This document shows positions 7,508 to 9,153 of a stretch of 9,153 bases of DNA, in pieces. The notes below the pieces were generated by a model. That model did not search any database. It saw only the letters and a list, made by a program, of their open reading frames with translations, and was not told the origin of the DNA. Within the stretch, counting starts at the first letter, position 1. Every line of letters starts with the position of its first letter. Position numbers and translations under genes: made by a program. This DNA comes from an uncultured Clostridia bacterium (lineage in GTDB: Bacteria > Bacillota > Clostridia > Oscillospirales > Ruminococcaceae): positions 1 through 9,153 of the forward strand of contig CAMNBY010000190.1 of NCBI GenBank assembly GCA_946533615.1, read 5' to 3'.

Positions 7508-7540
7508 AACGCCTGTCCAAAAAAATGGACAGGCGTTTTT
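7508..7540 (+). terminator. Strong intrinsic terminator after the GH94 gene
   Basis: A perfect 12-bp stem (7508-7519 with 7526-7537) closes a loop of six A, and the run GTTTTT (7535-7540) completes it. It begins 10 nt after the stop codon. Confidence 0.93.
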
Positions 7541-7549
7541 GCGTGAAAC

Positions 7550-7574
7550 AGCCCCTCCTTTTTCGGGAGGGGCT
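7550..7574 (-). terminator. Hairpin ending the minus-strand pair
   Basis: GCCCCTCC (7551-7558) pairs with GGAGGGGC (7566-7573), and A7550-T7574 extends it to 9 bp. Read on the minus strand it lies 5 nt after the TAA stop of the small exported protein gene. The U tract on that side is weak (TGTTTC), so it may be a moderate terminator or a 3'-end stabiliser. With the preceding terminator it fills the 82-bp convergent gap. Confidence 0.65.
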
Positions 7575-7579
7575 TGCTG

Positions 7580-8035
7580 TTATGTGTCGTTTTTACCGTA
7601 AAACTGCTGCTGTTTTTTCAGGTAGTCCTCGTGCGCCCAGCTCAGCTCTCCGTCAGCAATAACCTTGTCGGAGAGCGAAAAGCCGTCCTCGTTGTAAACG
7701 ACCTCAACGCGGTCGCCGATTTCAAGGTAAGCTGTCCCCGAGATCGTGTTCGGGAAGCCGCCGCTCGTGGGCGAGCCGGCCTTGGTGCGGACTGTGACGC
7801 TGTCGCCCTTGCGGAAGTTGTCGGGAGCAAAATCCTCGCCTGCGCTCACGTTGTCAACGGTGCAGACAAAAGTGTCGCCGCTTATCCCGGAAACTGTGGC
7901 GCTCAGGGTGCAGCTCGGTCTCCTTCCGGGACCGACGGTCTCGCTTTTCCTGTTTAGATACACAATAACGGTCACAGCTAAGCAGGCAAGCGCCGCCGCG
8001 GTGACTATGGTGATGATCTTTGCTTTTTTAGTCAT
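7580..8035 (-). CDS. Small membrane-anchored extracytoplasmic protein, possibly OB-fold-like
   Basis: The 151-residue product is of unknown function. ATG at 8035 is chosen because the protein then begins MTKKAK, a basic start, followed by one hydrophobic segment (about residues 7-27); an upstream in-frame ATG at 8077 lies inside the preceding gene without a ribosome binding site. Cys18 sits in the hydrophobic segment, but ALAC is a poor lipobox and the segment continues past it, so an uncleaved anchor is more likely than a lipoprotein. The outer part has alternating beta-strand-like stretches (ATVSGISGDTFVCTV, GDSVTVRT, LEIGDRVEVVYNEDG) as in OB-fold lipoproteins of Clostridia; this is a weak resemblance. 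Cys42 and Cys58 could form a disulfide. The start is 8 nt after the stop of the peptidase gene, with only a weak GAAGTGAG-like ribosome site, suggesting coupled translation. Its GC content matches the left part of the window, unlike its partner. Confidence 0.72.
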   Translation of the reverse strand: MTKKAKIITIVTAAALACLAVTVIVYLNRKSETVGPGRRPSCTLSATVSGISGDTFVCTVDNVSAGEDFAPDNFRKGDSVTVRTKAGSPTSGGFPNTISGTAYLEIGDRVEVVYNEDGFSLSDKVIADGELSWAHEDYLKKQQQFYGKNDT

Positions 8036-8043
8036 GTTGTTAC

Positions 8044-9153
8044 TCACTTCTTTACTGAAAAATATGCTGCATTGCAATTGATAAAATCAACTGTCGAATA
8101 ATTTAGATAGGATAGAGTGTTATCCCAACTATTATAAACTATAAGATAGTTCCATGTGTTTCCGCTGGACACTTTGGTCGCCCTAACATAGCCTATAACT
8201 GATATGGCGTGACCTTCAACTTTTCCATCAACTTTTATTTGATATCCCATAAGTATAGGATTATTATTTGATAGTTTTTCTTTTATCCATGCAACCGATG
8301 GCTTCGATTTTATTGAATTCTTTGTTGTATGAGAATAGCCTTTAGATTTCGCAAAATCAACAAAAGCACTGTTTAATGATTGTATAGTACATTCACCGTA
8401 ATCCACTTCATTCTTTGTATAGGAGGTTTTTACTTTTGCATGATTCCATAAATAATTATATGTCAATTGGATGTCTAAATTGCTATATGATGTTAGTTTT
8501 TCCATATAGGCAATCTGTAATAATGCTTGAATACCACAGCAATATCTTCGAGTTATTTTCTCTACTGTACTTTCACTTAGTAATCTAATACGAGATGTAT
8601 ACTTATTTAGCATAATTTTGCTTGCTTTGTCAACCTTGTATTTGTTAGATGTCCAATTATCAGGTGATATAAAAATTATCCAACTAGATGCGTAATTTGC
8701 TGCTTGTTTGCAATCAAAGTCTAAAGAGTCAATTACTTTTCCATAGTTGTCAAAAAAAACAGAATTGTTGCTAGAATCTACAATCTCAATAGCATATTGC
8801 ATTCCTGATACTTTGTAAAGAATAGGTGAGATAGGCTTTGTTTTATATGGTAGGTTCAAAGATTCTAAATTAAGTGCTATTTCATCATATAAGTCGTTTT
8901 TGTTTTCGGATATAGAAACATATTCAGGGGTATACGAATTATTAGTAAATGATAGAATGGAATAACCATAAGAGATTCCGTTGCTGATATATGATGCTTC
9001 GTAAAGAATATGTTCAGAATTATTAGAAACTATAGGAATAATTCTACTTACAGATAAATTCAAATTAGGCTCAAATTTTTTATAGCAATCTGTAGCGGCT
9101 GCAATCACTACTTCTTTATTGTTTTCATTATTGGTGTAATCAGCATATGCGCG
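8044..9153 (-). CDS. Secreted papain-fold cysteine peptidase (C39-like/staphopain-like), 5' partial
   Basis: The frame stays open to the right edge, beyond the GTG at 9108, so the start is outside. The first codons visible read RAYADYTNNEN; AYA followed by Asp looks like the end of a signal peptide, so perhaps only that part is missing. The first half (about 9110-8600) is a beta-rich region without recognised motifs, plausibly a propeptide. The C-terminal half carries a papain-like triad: YCCGIQALLQ with Cys codons at 8541-8539 and 8538-8536, GHAISVIGY with His at 8211-8209, and VYNSWDN with Asn at 8133-8131. The layout resembles C39-like peptidases and also staphopain (C47: Cys, GHAMAV, WNPWDN) or streptopain; I cannot assign the family firmly. 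The role is likely extracellular proteolysis. The gene is very AT-rich compared with everything to its left, which suggests horizontal gain. The next gene follows after 8 nt. Confidence 0.82.
   Translation of the reverse strand, partial: RAYADYTNNENNKEVVIAAATDCYKKFEPNLNLSVSRIIPIVSNNSEHILYEASYISNGISYGYSILSFTNNSYTPEYVSISENKNDLYDEIALNLESLNLPYKTKPISPILYKVSGMQYAIEIVDSSNNSVFFDNYGKVIDSLDFDCKQAANYASSWIIFISPDNWTSNKYKVDKASKIMLNKYTSRIRLLSESTVEKITRRYCCGIQALLQIAYMEKLTSYSNLDIQLTYNYLWNHAKVKTSYTKNEVDYGECTIQSLNSAFVDFAKSKGYSHTTKNSIKSKPSVAWIKEKLSNNNPILMGYQIKVDGKVEGHAISVIGYVRATKVSSGNTWNYLIVYNSWDNTLSYLNYSTVDFINCNAAYFSVKK

Noticed and set aside
7574..7957. Plus-strand open frame opposite the small exported protein gene
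   Set aside because: It begins in the convergent terminator region without a ribosome site. The minus-strand frame has a membrane anchor, a sensible start and operon spacing, and is the better gene.

Overview
The window looks like chromosomal DNA from a Gram-positive anaerobe of the Clostridia, most likely a Ruminococcus-like member of the Oscillospiraceae. This is inferred from the GH94 phosphorylase type, strong AAGGAG/AAAGGAG ribosome binding sites, consensus TTGACA/TATAAT-like promoters, a csbB/yfhO-type glycosylation gene pair and GC-rich, strongly biased codon use. No database search was possible, so the taxonomy is tentative.

Layout. (1) 3-3807, plus strand: the 3' part of a membrane-anchored family 2 glycosyltransferase, then 19 bp later a 980-residue YfhO-family polytopic membrane protein. 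Together they resemble the lipid-linked sugar synthase and the GT-C transferase of the three-component surface glycosylation systems known from Firmicutes. (2) 3804-4940: a consensus promoter whose -35 box overlaps the yfhO stop codon drives a 340-residue protein with four membrane segments, a Pro/Glu/Lys-rich linker and a C-terminal zinc ribbon, ending at a strong intrinsic terminator. (3) 4975-7540: a monocistronic unit with its own promoter, a structured leader (a perfect inverted repeat and a terminator-like hairpin) and a cytoplasmic GH94 beta-glycoside phosphorylase, closed by a 12-bp terminator. (4) 7550-9153, minus strand, convergent: a secreted papain-fold cysteine peptidase, nearly complete and running off the right edge, followed after 8 bp by a small membrane-anchored extracytoplasmic protein and a terminator hairpin.

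How they fit together. The left half is envelope-related: one enzyme loads a sugar on a lipid carrier and the other probably transfers it outside the cell. The GH94 enzyme is an intracellular sugar-salvage enzyme that conserves glycosidic bond energy as a sugar 1-phosphate; its leader suggests conditional expression. The peptidase and small protein form a separate exported pair. The peptidase gene is strikingly AT-rich next to GC-rich neighbours, which points to recent acquisition.

The observations most worth a second look are: a Gln where GH94 phosphorylases I can recall have the phosphate-contacting His; the attenuator/operator-like leader of that gene; and the AT-rich peptidase with a tightly linked small exported partner, an arrangement reminiscent of peptidase-inhibitor pairs. 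I see no CRISPR array, tRNA, rRNA, insertion sequence or phage gene. No clearly new multi-gene system is proven here.
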